A stretch of 32,840 nucleotides of DNA from UBA5078 sp963977405 (GCA_963977405.1 CAXBOY010000026.1:1-32840); one strand, 5' to 3'. Shown: positions 1 to 7,923, numbered from the stretch's first letter. Notes: generated from the sequence alone by a model not told the origin. Numbers and translations are program-made.

Positions 1-52
1 ACTGCATGACTTCGGGGCCGCCGGTCTTCTCGATGACTATCGCTTTTGACAT
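1..52 (-). CDS. Quinone oxidoreductase-like protein, N-terminal fragment (cut by window edge)
   Basis: Reading the minus strand from an ATG whose first base is at 52 gives 17 codons before the window ends: MSKAIVIEKTGGPEVMQ. The GGPEVM(Q) element near the start is typical of NADPH:quinone reductases of the zinc-free MDR/Qor family, which reduce quinones or enones with NADPH in the cytoplasm. A good Shine-Dalgarno (AAGGA on the minus strand, about 9 bases before the ATG) supports the start. The gene is divergent from nadA, with a REP doublet between them. With only 17 residues visible, family membership is likely but the exact enzyme cannot be fixed. Confidence 0.65.
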   Translation of the reverse strand, partial: MSKAIVIEKTGGPEVMQ

Positions 53-180
53 TTTTAGATTCCTTTGTATTTAAGATCTTAGAAATTTATCAGTGTGTGG
101 TGAAACGTGAAAGGTCTTACCCGTAAATAGGGGAGGCGGCTTATCTTTCATGGTCAATTTCACCTCTGCGTTTGGGAGGC

Positions 181-207
181 TGATCGCCTGCAGGGCAGGC
201 TCCTACA
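181..207 (-). repeat. REP-like palindromic repeat, left half of a doublet
   Basis: On the minus strand this reads TGTAGGAGCC-TGCCCTGCA-GGCGATCA: a GTAG head followed by a short imperfect palindrome. It is a near copy, in opposite orientation, of the repeat at 219-245, with 11 bases between them. GTAG/GTGG heads are characteristic of gammaproteobacterial REPs mobilised by RAYT transposases. No RAYT gene lies in this window. Confidence 0.75.
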
Positions 208-218
208 TACGAAGAGGG

Positions 219-245
219 TGTAGGAGCTTGCCCTGCAAGCGATTG
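219..245 (+). repeat. REP-like palindromic repeat, right half of a doublet
   Basis: Reads TGTAGGAGCT-TGCCCTGCAAGCGATTG. The palindromic core GCTTGC-CCT-GCAAGC has 6-bp arms. With the inverted copy at 181-207 it forms a REP doublet (BIME-like) that could fold into a large cruciform or RNA hairpin upstream of nadA. A related copy occurs at 21345-21370. Confidence 0.78.
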
Positions 246-295
246 GTTTGGTGTAGTACTTTTTCTAAGGAATTGGCATGTGTTGCACCCAACCC

Positions 296-324
296 TTCGC
301 GAGTATCAGGGTATCTTGTATAAT
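296..324 (+). promoter_or_regulatory. Putative sigma-70 promoter of nadA
   Basis: A perfect TATAAT -10 (319-324) lies 17 bp after a poor -35 (TTCGCG, 296-301) and is followed by GCC. The predicted start near 331 leaves a leader of about 40 bases before the nadA ATG. GGAG at 350-353 is 16 bases from that ATG, so the ribosome binding site is weak. Confidence 0.55.
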
Positions 325-369
325 GCCTCTCTTTCCATGCCTTTGAGGCGGAGCAGTTAACCTTAGCCT

Positions 370-1455
370 ATGAACACAGAAAGCGATGCAGTAAATACTT
401 TAACCGCGGACTCGCAGCTTGTCAGGCAGCATTTAGCTGCCGTGAATCTTCCCGCGCAGATGGATGCGGAGCAGATCGCAGACTACAAGGCTCGCATCAA
501 AGTCCTGTTGAAGGAAAAAGATGCAGTGCTAGTAGCGCATTACTACACCGATGCGCTCCTGCAAGAGTTAGCCGAGGAAAGTGGCGGCTTTATCTCTGAC
601 TCCTTGGAGATGGCGCGCTTCGGTCGCGATGCCAAGGAGACTACCCTAGTGGTCGCCGGTGTGCGCTTCATGGGTGAGACGGCCAGTATTCTTAGCCCAG
701 ACAAGAGGGTATTGATGCCAACGCTGGAGGCTACCTGCTCCCTTGATTTGGCTTGCCCCATCGATGAGTTCGCCACATTTTGCGATGCTCACCCTGATCG
801 TGAAGTCGTAGTCTATGCCAATACCTCCGCCGCGGTTAAAGCCCGCGCCGACTGGGTAGTAACCTCGAGCATCGCGGTAGATGTTGTAGAGCATCTTGCC
901 GCCCAAGGTAAGAAAATTATCTGGGCGCCGGATAAGCATTTGGGTAGCTATATTCAACAGCGTACTGAGGCCGACATGCTGCTTTGGGATGGCGCTTGCA
1001 TCGTGCACGAGGAGTTCAAAGCCAAGGGATTGTTGGATCTGCGCGCGGTACACCCCGAAGCCGCGGTGCTTGCACATCCCGAGTCTCCAGCCGCAGTATT
1101 AGATATCGCCGACGTGGTGGGCTCTACAACCCAGATCATTAACGCGGCGGTGAACATGCCGAATGAGTCTTTCATCGTCGCCACGGATAAGGGCATATTC
1201 TACAAGCTGCAGCAATTGGCCCCTAATAAACGTTTCTACATAGCTCCCACAGCAGGCAACGATGCCACTTGTCGCAGCTGTGCGCATTGCCCATGGATGG
1301 CAATGAACTCATTGGATAGGCTCTATCAGTCTCTGCTAAGCGGTAGTAATCGTGTGTCGGTTGATCGCGAGCTCGCGAAGCGCGCGATGATTCCATTACA
1401 GCGGATGTTGGATTTCTCGGCGCAGCATAAGCTGCGGGTGGCAGGTAAGGCTTAA
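370..1455 (+). CDS. nadA: Quinolinate synthase NadA
   Basis: Condenses iminoaspartate (made by NadB) with dihydroxyacetone phosphate to give quinolinate, the second step of de novo NAD synthesis, in the cytoplasm. At 361 residues it is close to the E. coli enzyme, with an N-terminus about ten residues longer. The three [4Fe-4S] ligands are recognisable: C123 (in EATCSLD), C210 (in GACIVHEE) and C307 in the C-terminal CRSCAHCP element. Each is offset by exactly ten from E. coli C113, C200 and C297. The substrate-binding VAHYYTD (55-61) and SGGFISDSLEMARFG (71-85) segments are intact. The gene stands alone behind its own promoter. Its stop codon overlaps the stop of the convergent protease gene by four bases. 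nadB is not in the window. Confidence 0.97.
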   Translation: MNTESDAVNTLTADSQLVRQHLAAVNLPAQMDAEQIADYKARIKVLLKEKDAVLVAHYYTDALLQELAEESGGFISDSLEMARFGRDAKETTLVVAGVRFMGETASILSPDKRVLMPTLEATCSLDLACPIDEFATFCDAHPDREVVVYANTSAAVKARADWVVTSSIAVDVVEHLAAQGKKIIWAPDKHLGSYIQQRTEADMLLWDGACIVHEEFKAKGLLDLRAVHPEAAVLAHPESPAAVLDIADVVGSTTQIINAAVNMPNESFIVATDKGIFYKLQQLAPNKRFYIAPTAGNDATCRSCAHCPWMAMNSLDRLYQSLLSGSNRVSVDRELAKRAMIPLQRMLDFSAQHKLRVAGKA

Positions 1456-2918
1456 CGACCGCGAGAGTTGCGGTCGAGAGTCTCTACATCGCGCGAGCGT
1501 TGACGTAGCTTGGCGACCAGCGGGCCGTTATTCTCTTTGTCAGACTCAATGCGAAGCGCGTAAGAGAGCTGCTCCGAGGCGCTCTTGAAGTCACCAATCA
1601 GGATGAAATATTCGGCACGAGCTTGATGGACCTTGCTGACATTGCCAACTAAGCCCTGAGTCTCTGCAATCTCATACCAAAGATCGTGATCCTCTGGACG
1701 GTTAACCGCGTGTTTCTCGAGCACTTTTGCGGCCTCTTCGTATTGCCTTGCTGCGATCAAGGCATCGGCGTAGGTCATGGTAAGAGGGTGGTTATCAGGG
1801 CTAATTTGCAGTGGGCGCGCTAAGAATTCTTGCGCGCGGCCGGCCTCGTTGCCCTCCGTATAGATCTCGGCTTTAGCAACGACATAAGCGATGCGGTTTG
1901 GGTCTTCTGCAAGCAAAGGCTCCAGTGTCTCGTGGGCCTTATTAAACTCCTTGTTCTTCATGTATGCCAGCGCAAGGCCATACTGAGCCGCGCTCTTCTC
2001 AGTGCCGGTGGCACCGTTATTCAGCTCTGTCTGGAACATTGTGATTGCGTTCTGCGCCACGGGCTCGTAGTGATTCTGAATGCGCGAGCGCATCAGCTGA
2101 TACTCGAGGCTCGGATTGCTCTCACGGGTCGGGTAGCGCGCCGCGCGGCCACGAGTATCGGCGATACGGGCTTCTGTGACCGGGTGGGAAAGTAGGAACT
2201 CTGGTGGTCGTGCGCCGAAACGGTTCAAACCCATTAGGCGTTCGAACATTGCGGGCATCTCTTCGGGGTCATAGCCGGCGTCGTAGAGTGTACGAATACC
2301 AACACGATCGGCCTCTGCCTCGTTGTTGCGCGAGAAGCGTAGTTGATTCTCTATAGCGCGACCTTGTGCCGCCATAACCGCTGCCTGGCCTTGTCCGGCA
2401 CCCGAGGTGCCCATCACCACGATGCTGGCGAGCAGTGTTGCAAGCTCGGGTATACGTCGGCGCTGCGCGTCTTCTACGCTACGAGCAAAATGACGCTGGC
2501 TCACGTGGGCTAATTCGTGGGACATCACAGACAGGAATTCTCCTTCCGTGTGTGCATTGAGGAACAGGCCGCCGTTGACGCCTATGATGCCGCCAGGTGC
2601 CGCGAAAGCATTCAGTGTTGGGCTGTCGATAATGATAAAGGCGAGGCGATAATCCTTGAGCTCACTATGCAGAGCAAGATTGTGCGTCACGTTCACTAGG
2701 TAGTCATTGAGCAGGGGATCAGAAATGGTGACGCTGCTGCGACGTACTGAGCGCAGGAACTCGCGGCCAAGCGCATACTCATCATCCAAGGATATTAGTC
2801 CCGAAATGCGGTCCCCAAGGCTAGGCAGTTGTACCTGCGCGCTGGCGATACTGCTGGCCAGCAATGCAGTAGATAGCGCAAGGGCTGGAAGTGTTAGAGT
2901 TCGTGTAATTGCTCGCAT
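1452..2918 (-). CDS. bepA: Periplasmic M48 metalloprotease with TPR repeats (BepA/YfgC-like)
   Basis: Zinc protease and chaperone of the periplasm. In E. coli BepA (YfgC) helps LptD assembly at the BAM complex and degrades stalled outer membrane proteins. The reading frame is open from a TTG at 2927, but the ATG at 2918 is a better start and gives 488 residues, the usual BepA length. A signal peptide ends at SIASA-QVQ. The zinc site is HELAH (H134, H138) with E200 in NEAEAD. H245 (in LLSHP) matches the BepA H246 switch residue that plugs the active site. TPR-like helices fill the C-terminal half (about 280-470). The gene is convergent with nadA and divergent from tusA. Identity as BepA rather than another M48 paralogue (LoiP, YcaL) rests on length and TPR content. 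Confidence 0.9.
   Translation of the reverse strand: MRAITRTLTLPALALSTALLASSIASAQVQLPSLGDRISGLISLDDEYALGREFLRSVRRSSVTISDPLLNDYLVNVTHNLALHSELKDYRLAFIIIDSPTLNAFAAPGGIIGVNGGLFLNAHTEGEFLSVMSHELAHVSQRHFARSVEDAQRRRIPELATLLASIVVMGTSGAGQGQAAVMAAQGRAIENQLRFSRNNEAEADRVGIRTLYDAGYDPEEMPAMFERLMGLNRFGARPPEFLLSHPVTEARIADTRGRAARYPTRESNPSLEYQLMRSRIQNHYEPVAQNAITMFQTELNNGATGTEKSAAQYGLALAYMKNKEFNKAHETLEPLLAEDPNRIAYVVAKAEIYTEGNEAGRAQEFLARPLQISPDNHPLTMTYADALIAARQYEEAAKVLEKHAVNRPEDHDLWYEIAETQGLVGNVSKVHQARAEYFILIGDFKSASEQLSYALRIESDKENNGPLVAKLRQRSRDVETLDRNSRGR
1456..1476. terminator. Hairpin at the nadA / M48 protease convergent junction
   Basis: CGACCGC (1456-1462) and GCGGTCG (1470-1476) form a perfect 7-bp stem with a 7-base loop directly after the nadA stop. 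It lies inside the last codons of the opposing gene. Neither side has a run of T longer than two, so it may be a weak bidirectional terminator or only an mRNA 3' end stabiliser. Confidence 0.35.
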
Positions 2919-3057
2919 AAATCTCAAATTGCTAGTCTAGATGTGCTCTAGTTACTGTAAACCTAAGACCGGCCGCAGTACAAATAATTCCATTGTTTTT
3001 CGTAGCGGTAGTTGGCCTGCTTTGGGCAATCGCTAGGCATTTCGGCACTTTGCTTGC

Positions 3058-3063
3058 TAAAAT
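3058..3063 (+). promoter_or_regulatory. Putative -10 element for tusA-perM
   Basis: TAAAAT followed by GCGGCC resembles the -10 plus GC-rich discriminator seen before prfB and the tRNAs. No convincing -35 is present at 16-18 bp. Its predicted start point (about 3070) falls on the likely tusA ATG at 3071. Confidence 0.35.
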
Positions 3064-3070
3064 GCGGCCT

Positions 3071-3307
3071 ATGGAAATCAATGCAGATCAAGAACTAGAC
3101 GCCAGTGGACTCAGCTGTCCGCTACCCTTATTGAAAGCAAAATTGGCATTGAATGCATTGCAGCCGCTGCAAGTGTTGAAAGTGATCGCCACCGATCCTG
3201 GTTCAGAGCGCGATTTCGAGGTGTTCGTGAAGCAAAGCAGGCACTCTATCTTGGCTTTCAGTAAACAGGATGCCACCTACCATTACTGGATCCAAAAAGG
3301 CTCTTAG
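3071..3307 (+). CDS. tusA: TusA-family sulfurtransferase
   Basis: Small sulfur carrier of the TusA/SirA/YeeD fold. TusA accepts persulfide sulfur from IscS and passes it on toward 2-thiouridine in tRNA wobble positions. The protein has 78 residues. The hallmark LDASGLSCPLP places the persulfide cysteine at C16 in the CPxP motif, and the fold's DPGSERDF segment follows. The frame is open from 2993, but homologues begin close to the motif, so ATG 3071 (or 3062) is preferred. Neither has a Shine-Dalgarno. perM begins 6 bases after the stop, so the two are probably co-transcribed. MnmC, the enzyme finishing the same wobble uridine, is encoded at 11322-13373. The TusA family has paralogues with other roles, so the exact pathway is inferred. 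Confidence 0.85.
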   Translation: MEINADQELDASGLSCPLPLLKAKLALNALQPLQVLKVIATDPGSERDFEVFVKQSRHSILAFSKQDATYHYWIQKGS

Positions 3308-3313
3308 CAACCC

Positions 3314-4390
3314 ATGCGAAAACTCATACGCAGCTTCTTCGACCGCTATTTCCATGACGAAGAGGCGGTTATCTTTATCATCCTGCTAGGTCTAGGCCTT
3401 TTGATCCTAGTGACTATGGGATCTATATTAGCGCCTTTACTGGCCGCCGTTGTGACAGCCTATCTTTTACAGGGCCTCGTGAACATGTTGGTGGACTACA
3501 AGGTCCCCTATATGATTTCGGTCACCATAGTTTATGTGTTTTTCATCAGCATATTCGCCTCGATGCTTTTGTTCCTGTTACCGCAGGCTTGGGGGCAGCT
3601 TGGACGCTTTGTAAACGAGCTGCCGAGGCTGATCAGCGAGGGGCAAGATCTACTGCTGCACCTGCCGGTGGCTTATCCAAGCTTAGTATCGGAGCAACAA
3701 ATTCAAGACCTTATAAGCACGCTGCGCGGCGATTTAGCGGTGTTCGGGCAAGTTGTGGTGTCCTACTCTATCTCTAGTATTCCGCGCATCTTCAATTGGA
3801 CCGTGTTCCTCGTCTTAGTACCTGTATTGGTATTCTTCATGCTCAAGGATAAGTCACTGTTGGTGCGCTGGATCAGTAATCTGCTGCCCCATAACCGGCC
3901 CTTGATGTTGCAGGTATGGAAGGAGATGGACGAGCAGCTTGCCAATTATATTCGCGGCAAGGTGTTGGAGATGTCGATAGTAGGGGTTGTGAGTTACATC
4001 ACTTTTTTCATTATTGGTGTGAACTACGCGCTGCTACTCTCCTTGCTTGTAGGGCTCTCGGTTATCGTGCCCTTCATCGGTGTTGCCGTAGTGGCAATAC
4101 CTGTGATGCTTGTTGCTTATGTGCAATGGGGAATCGGACCCGAATTCTTTACCGTTACCATCGCCTATGGCGTTATTCAGCTAATCGACGCCAATGTAAT
4201 TGTGCCTATTATCTTCTCCGAGACCGTGAACCTGCATCCGGTGGCAATCATCAGCGCAGTGTTATTTTTTGGGGGGTTGTGGGGGTTGGCAGGGGTATTC
4301 TTCGCCATTCCTTTGGCGACGCTGATCAAGGCGATTATCAAAGCCTGGCCAGACACCACCCGGAAACCCCCTTTAGACGAAGGGGCTTGA
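3314..4390 (+). CDS. perM: AI-2E family transporter / PerM-like permease
   Basis: Inner membrane protein of the AI-2 exporter (UPF0118, PerM/TqsA) family; 358 residues, the standard length. Hydrophobic segments are evident at about 17-47 and 58-85. A long amphipathic region (about 95-140) follows, then a cluster of membrane spans from about 150 to the C-terminus. That cluster includes the conserved late segment with PFIGVAVVAIPV and the IIPLATLIKA-like end (here AIPLATLIKA). Family members export autoinducer-2 or act as Na+/H+ antiporters; substrate cannot be assigned from sequence. It sits directly behind tusA with no clear Shine-Dalgarno of its own, which suggests translational coupling. 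A 6-bp GC-rich inverted repeat overlaps its last codons. Confidence 0.87.
   Translation: MRKLIRSFFDRYFHDEEAVIFIILLGLGLLILVTMGSILAPLLAAVVTAYLLQGLVNMLVDYKVPYMISVTIVYVFFISIFASMLLFLLPQAWGQLGRFVNELPRLISEGQDLLLHLPVAYPSLVSEQQIQDLISTLRGDLAVFGQVVVSYSISSIPRIFNWTVFLVLVPVLVFFMLKDKSLLVRWISNLLPHNRPLMLQVWKEMDEQLANYIRGKVLEMSIVGVVSYITFFIIGVNYALLLSLLVGLSVIVPFIGVAVVAIPVMLVAYVQWGIGPEFFTVTIAYGVIQLIDANVIVPIIFSETVNLHPVAIISAVLFFGGLWGLAGVFFAIPLATLIKAIIKAWPDTTRKPPLDEGA
4368..4385 (+). terminator. Weak hairpin over the perM 3' end
   Basis: CCCCTT (4368-4373) and AAGGGG (4380-4385) form a 6-bp stem with a 6-base loop just before the perM stop. A short TTTT follows about ten bases later. It could be a weak intrinsic terminator separating perM from dapA. 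Confidence 0.3.
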
Positions 4391-4411
4391 AGCTTTTAGA
4401 CGGTGTAGATT

Positions 4412-4441
4412 TTGTCGCGAGACTGGCGAATGTGGTACAGT
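4412..4441 (+). promoter_or_regulatory. Putative sigma-70 promoter of dapA-bamC
   Basis: TTGTCG (4412-4417, four of six) and TACAGT (4436-4441) are 18 bp apart, followed by a GC-rich discriminator CGCGGCCC. The leader to the dapA ATG is about 35 bases and shows no lysine riboswitch. The dapA Shine-Dalgarno AGAGGA (4471-4476) lies 6 bases before the ATG. Confidence 0.5.
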
Positions 4442-4482
4442 CGCGGCCCGAGTTTTTAATCTCTTAGGGTAGAGGATTTGCA

Positions 4483-5364
4483 ATGATTCAAGGCAGTATC
4501 GTAGCCATCGTCACGCCGATGTTAGCGGATGGTGAAATCGATTATCTCGCGTATGACCGCTTGATCGATTGGCACATAGAGAGTGGCACTGACGCGATAG
4601 TCGTGGCCGGGACCACCGGTGAGTCTCCTACACTCTCTGAGCTAGAACATTGCGACCTCATAAAGCACACAGTGAAGAAGGTGGCCAAGCGCATTCCCGT
4701 GGTGGCCGGCACCGGTTCAAACTCCACGCGTGAGGCGATATTCTTTACCGAGGCGGCGAAGGAATTTGGTGCGGACGCCTGCTTGATTGTGGTGCCTTAT
4801 TACAATAAGCCAAGCCAAGAAGGGCTCTATCAACACTTTAAGACTATTGCGGAGCGTGTTGATATTCCACAATATTTGTACAATGTACCTTCCCGCACAG
4901 GCTGCGACCTACAAGCGCAGACTGTGTCGCGACTTGCCGACCTAGACAATATCGTCGGCATCAAGGAAGCGAGCGGTAATCTAGACCGCTGTCGCGAGCT
5001 GATCAATCTATGCGGTACCCGCATCAGTATTATCGGAGGAGATGATGCTACTGCAAGGCAGCTCATGTTGGCCGGTGGCAAGGGCAATATATCCGTGACT
5101 GCGAACGTGGTGCCAAGGCAGATGCATGAGATGTGTAAGCGCGCGATTGCCGGGGACGCCGTTGGCGCAGAGGCAATCGATTTACCCCTGGCCGCACTTC
5201 ACGAGCGACTGTTTGTGGAGGGTAGTCCCGTACCAGTGAAGTGGGCGATGGCGCAGATGGGTTTAATCGAATCTGGCATTCGTCTGCCATTGGTGGAACT
5301 GAACCCCGCGTTTAGAGTCACAGTAGCGGATGCAATGCACGCCGCCGGTATAAGTATTGCGTAA
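4483..5364 (+). CDS. dapA: 4-hydroxy-tetrahydrodipicolinate synthase DapA
   Basis: Condenses pyruvate with aspartate semialdehyde, the first committed step of lysine and meso-diaminopimelate synthesis, in the cytoplasm. The 293-residue length and all key residues fit a standard DapA: the GTTGESPTL loop with T44/T45, Y106/Y107 in VPYYNKP, Y133 in YLYNVPSRTG with R138, and the Schiff-base lysine K161 in GIKEASGN. The gene starts at an ATG with a clear AGAGGA site and is followed 63 bases later by bamC. dapA-bamC (dapA-nlpB) is a conserved gammaproteobacterial pair, which supports both assignments. Confidence 0.97.
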   Translation: MIQGSIVAIVTPMLADGEIDYLAYDRLIDWHIESGTDAIVVAGTTGESPTLSELEHCDLIKHTVKKVAKRIPVVAGTGSNSTREAIFFTEAAKEFGADACLIVVPYYNKPSQEGLYQHFKTIAERVDIPQYLYNVPSRTGCDLQAQTVSRLADLDNIVGIKEASGNLDRCRELINLCGTRISIIGGDDATARQLMLAGGKGNISVTANVVPRQMHEMCKRAIAGDAVGAEAIDLPLAALHERLFVEGSPVPVKWAMAQMGLIESGIRLPLVELNPAFRVTVADAMHAAGISIA

Positions 5365-5427
5365 GTTAAGGGTCGTCGCTGATGGCGGTGACATAGACCG
5401 ACCGAATCTTCAGGCATGAGAGGCACA

Positions 5428-6477
5428 ATGCAGGTTATTAAATCGATTTTCACGGGCACTTTGCTACTAAGCACCCTCGCTGGATGTTCTTATCTCACTG
5501 GGGATGACGGCTATTTCCGTGACCGTCAGGGCGATTATCTTGTCGCGCCTACTATCGAGCCCATGGATATTCCTCCCGAATTGGACAGCTACACCTTGGA
5601 TGCACTCTATGTGGTTCCGGAAAGCCTGCCGGAGGATCGCGCTTTCTTTGTGAATGCGCCGAGCCCGCGTGCTCTGGACACCAATATCCGCGAAGGTGTG
5701 GTAGTGCAGCGTTTCGGCGAGCGTCGCTGGATCGTGATAGGAGCTGAGCCGGGTCAGGTGTGGCCGCGCATGCGCGACTACTGGTCTACTGCACAGATTC
5801 GCTTGTCCTTTGAAGACCCGGTGCGCGCAATCATGGAGACCGTGTGGCTAGGGGAAGAGGGCGAGCGTAATAAATACCGAGTAAGAATCGAGCCAGGCCT
5901 TCATTCCGGTAACTCTGAAGTCTATGTAGTGCAGATCAATGAGAGCTATGTCGAAGACCCCGATGGGCCGATCGATTGGCCAGAGGATTCCGCGGATCTT
6001 GATCTAGAGAATGCAATGCTTGATGACATCTCCTTGTATTTGGCGGACCGCACGGACTTGTACCGTGCTTCATCCGTGTCCCTGCTCGCAGGTAGTATCG
6101 AAGCCGAGAGTAAAGCCAACATAGTGCCCACAGCCAATGGTGATACTCTGGTTATACGCGTTGACTTTGGTCGTGCATGGTCGCAGTTGAACCAGGCGAT
6201 CGAGAACGCCGAGATCGAGATTACCGACAGCAATCGAGATGAGGCCTATTACGCAGTCCGTTTCGACGGCAGTGAAGAGGAGGAGCGTCCTGGATTCTTC
6301 CGCCGCATGTTTGGCGCTGGTCGTAAGGAGGAGGGTGAATTGCCGACCTTCAGACTTGATATAGCGACCGAAGCGGACCGTGTTGTCATTACCGCAGAAC
6401 CGGCCAATGGCGATGCAAACGCAACTCGCGAATTACGCGATCTGTTGATTCGTGCTGTACATCGCAATCTCATCTAA
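5428..6477 (+). CDS. bamC: Outer membrane assembly lipoprotein BamC (NlpB)
   Basis: Lipoprotein of the BAM complex that folds beta-barrel proteins into the outer membrane. From the ATG at 5428 the product has 349 residues and starts with a lipoprotein signal ending in the lipobox LAGC, giving lipid-modified C20. An in-frame ATG at 5416 exists, but AGAGG at 5418-5422 is well placed only for 5428. After the cysteine comes the unstructured segment that in E. coli BamC lies along BamD, then two helix-grip domains (about 90-215 and 225-349). The second ends in RELRDLLIRAVHRNLI. Position directly after dapA matches E. coli and Pseudomonas. In Pseudomonas purC follows nearby; here rmuC does. Confidence 0.92.
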   Translation: MQVIKSIFTGTLLLSTLAGCSYLTGDDGYFRDRQGDYLVAPTIEPMDIPPELDSYTLDALYVVPESLPEDRAFFVNAPSPRALDTNIREGVVVQRFGERRWIVIGAEPGQVWPRMRDYWSTAQIRLSFEDPVRAIMETVWLGEEGERNKYRVRIEPGLHSGNSEVYVVQINESYVEDPDGPIDWPEDSADLDLENAMLDDISLYLADRTDLYRASSVSLLAGSIEAESKANIVPTANGDTLVIRVDFGRAWSQLNQAIENAEIEITDSNRDEAYYAVRFDGSEEEERPGFFRRMFGAGRKEEGELPTFRLDIATEADRVVITAEPANGDANATRELRDLLIRAVHRNLI

Positions 6478-6485
6478 TCCTTCTC

Positions 6486-6511
6486 CTGCCCCGCGCCGCG
6501 TAGCGGGGCAG
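6486..6511 (+). terminator. Strong GC hairpin between bamC and rmuC
   Basis: CTGCCCCGC (6486-6494) pairs perfectly with GCGGGGCAG (6503-6511), a 9-bp stem with an 8-base loop, 8 bases after the bamC stop. No T run follows, so it is not a classic intrinsic terminator. It may protect the bamC mRNA end or slow polymerase. Confidence 0.5.
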
Positions 6512-6537
6512 GGCAGGCCTTAGAGTAAGCTAAGCCC

Positions 6538-7923
6538 ATGTCGATGACCCCCGAGACTATTGCACTTGCTGCCATTGCCGCATTATTGGGGCTGGTAGCG
6601 CTATTGCAGTATCTGCGTCGTCCTGCCGATCAATCCGGGCAGCTAGCGGTTCTCGAAGAACGTCTTAGCGCCAAGACACTAGAGCTCGAGGTCAAGGCCG
6701 CGCGCGTGCAGGCGCTAGAGTATGAGCTGGGTGAACTTGCCGAGGCTGGCACTAAGCACCGCGAGCAGATCGCGCAATTGCAGACACTCATTGAGCAGGA
6801 GCGTAAGCAGACTGACGAGAAACTCGCGCTTCTTAACAACTCGCGCGAGCAAATGACCCTCGAGTTCAAGACCATCGCCAGCGAGATTCTAGAAGATAAG
6901 AGCAAGCGTTTCACCGCGAGTAATAAAGAGAGTATTGCGGAGATCCTGCGTCCACTAAACGACAAGATTCAACTGTTCGAGAAGAAGGTGGATGAGACCT
7001 ACGACCGCGAAGCCAAGGAACGTTTCTCGCTGGCTCGGGAGATCCGCAGCCTGCAAGAGCTCAATATCCGCATCAGTGAAGACGCGGTGAATCTGACCAA
7101 TGCCTTGAAGGGTGAGAGTAAGACACAGGGCACCTGGGGAGAGGTAATACTTGAGACTATTCTGGAGAAGTCCGGCCTAGTGAAGGGGCGCGAATATGAG
7201 ACCCAAGTCAGTCTTAAGGCCGACGATGGCTCCCGCGCACAGCCCGATGTCATCGTGCATATGCCCGAGAACAAGCACATCATCATCGACGCTAAAGTCT
7301 CGCTTAAGGCCTATGAGGCCTACTGCTCTGAGGATGATTCAGAACGCCGCAGTGAACTGCTGAAGCAACACGTTGCCTCTGTTAAGACCCACGTTAAGAC
7401 TCTGAGCTCGAAAGACTATCAGAACTTGATGTCCCTTAACTCCTTGGATTTTGTGCTCCTATTCATGCCCGTGGAGGCCGCGTTCTCGGTGGCGATTCAG
7501 GCCGATGGCTCGATGTTCACCGACGCATTCGAGAAGAATATTATTCTTGTTGGGCCGTCCACATTGCTCGCGACCCTGCGTACTATCCAAAACATCTGGC
7601 GTTATGAGCAGCAGAGCCAGAACGCCATCGAGATCGCAAATTCCGCAGGACTGCTCTACGATAAGTTCGTCGCCTTCGTCAGCGACCTAGATGAGATCGG
7701 GAGTCGTATCGAGGCGACTCGCAAGAGTTTCGATAAGGCCCAGAACAAGCTGGTGTCTGGCCGCGGCAATCTGCTAGGTAGGGTGGAGAAGCTCAAGACT
7801 CTAGGCGCCCGTGCCAGTAAGAAGCACGCCGAGCATTTGTTAGCTCAAGCGGATGTAGACGAAAGCCCCTCTCTTGAGGATCGACGCGATCAGAAAGAGT
7901 CAGAAGAAGATACCAGCGAATGA
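6538..7923 (+). CDS. rmuC: DNA recombination protein RmuC
   Basis: RmuC limits rearrangements at inverted repeats and is a predicted nuclease-like protein; its biochemical activity is not well established. The 461-residue product has one N-terminal membrane segment (about 6-24), a long coiled coil rich in E, K, Q and R (about 35-130), and then the RmuC domain. That domain carries the family blocks KGESKTQGTWGEVILE (about 190-205), RAQPDVIVHMPENKHIIIDAKVS and LLFMPVEAAFSVA. The IIIDAKVSL segment resembles the core of PD-(D/E)xK nucleases. The tail is highly acidic. miaE overlaps its stop by four bases (ATGA), so the pair is translationally coupled. Confidence 0.95.
   Translation: MSMTPETIALAAIAALLGLVALLQYLRRPADQSGQLAVLEERLSAKTLELEVKAARVQALEYELGELAEAGTKHREQIAQLQTLIEQERKQTDEKLALLNNSREQMTLEFKTIASEILEDKSKRFTASNKESIAEILRPLNDKIQLFEKKVDETYDREAKERFSLAREIRSLQELNIRISEDAVNLTNALKGESKTQGTWGEVILETILEKSGLVKGREYETQVSLKADDGSRAQPDVIVHMPENKHIIIDAKVSLKAYEAYCSEDDSERRSELLKQHVASVKTHVKTLSSKDYQNLMSLNSLDFVLLFMPVEAAFSVAIQADGSMFTDAFEKNIILVGPSTLLATLRTIQNIWRYEQQSQNAIEIANSAGLLYDKFVAFVSDLDEIGSRIEATRKSFDKAQNKLVSGRGNLLGRVEKLKTLGARASKKHAEHLLAQADVDESPSLEDRRDQKESEEDTSE

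Larger units (their letters stand above)
53..369. other. Divergent intergenic region before nadA
   Basis: This 317-base gap between the minus-strand Qor-like gene and nadA has no credible coding sequence. It holds the ribosome binding site of the Qor-like gene (near 62-66), a head-to-head REP doublet (181-245) and a putative sigma-70 promoter for nadA (296-324). The rest shows nothing I can name. Confidence 0.7.

Noticed and set aside
181..245. CRISPR-like repeats or an intrinsic terminator
   Set aside because: The two units are inverted relative to each other, not direct repeats with spacers, and no T run follows; the GTAG head points to REP elements.
646..1077. Minus-strand open frame of 143 codons within nadA
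   Set aside because: Antisense shadow of a strongly conserved gene; no start signals or recognisable motifs.
3916..4467. Open frame of 183 codons overlapping the perM 3' end
   Set aside because: It lies in another frame of a clear membrane protein gene, and its cysteine-, arginine- and histidine-rich product has no recognisable domain.
4442..4482. Possible lysine riboswitch ahead of dapA
   Set aside because: The leader is only about 35-40 bases, far too short for the roughly 170-base lysine aptamer.
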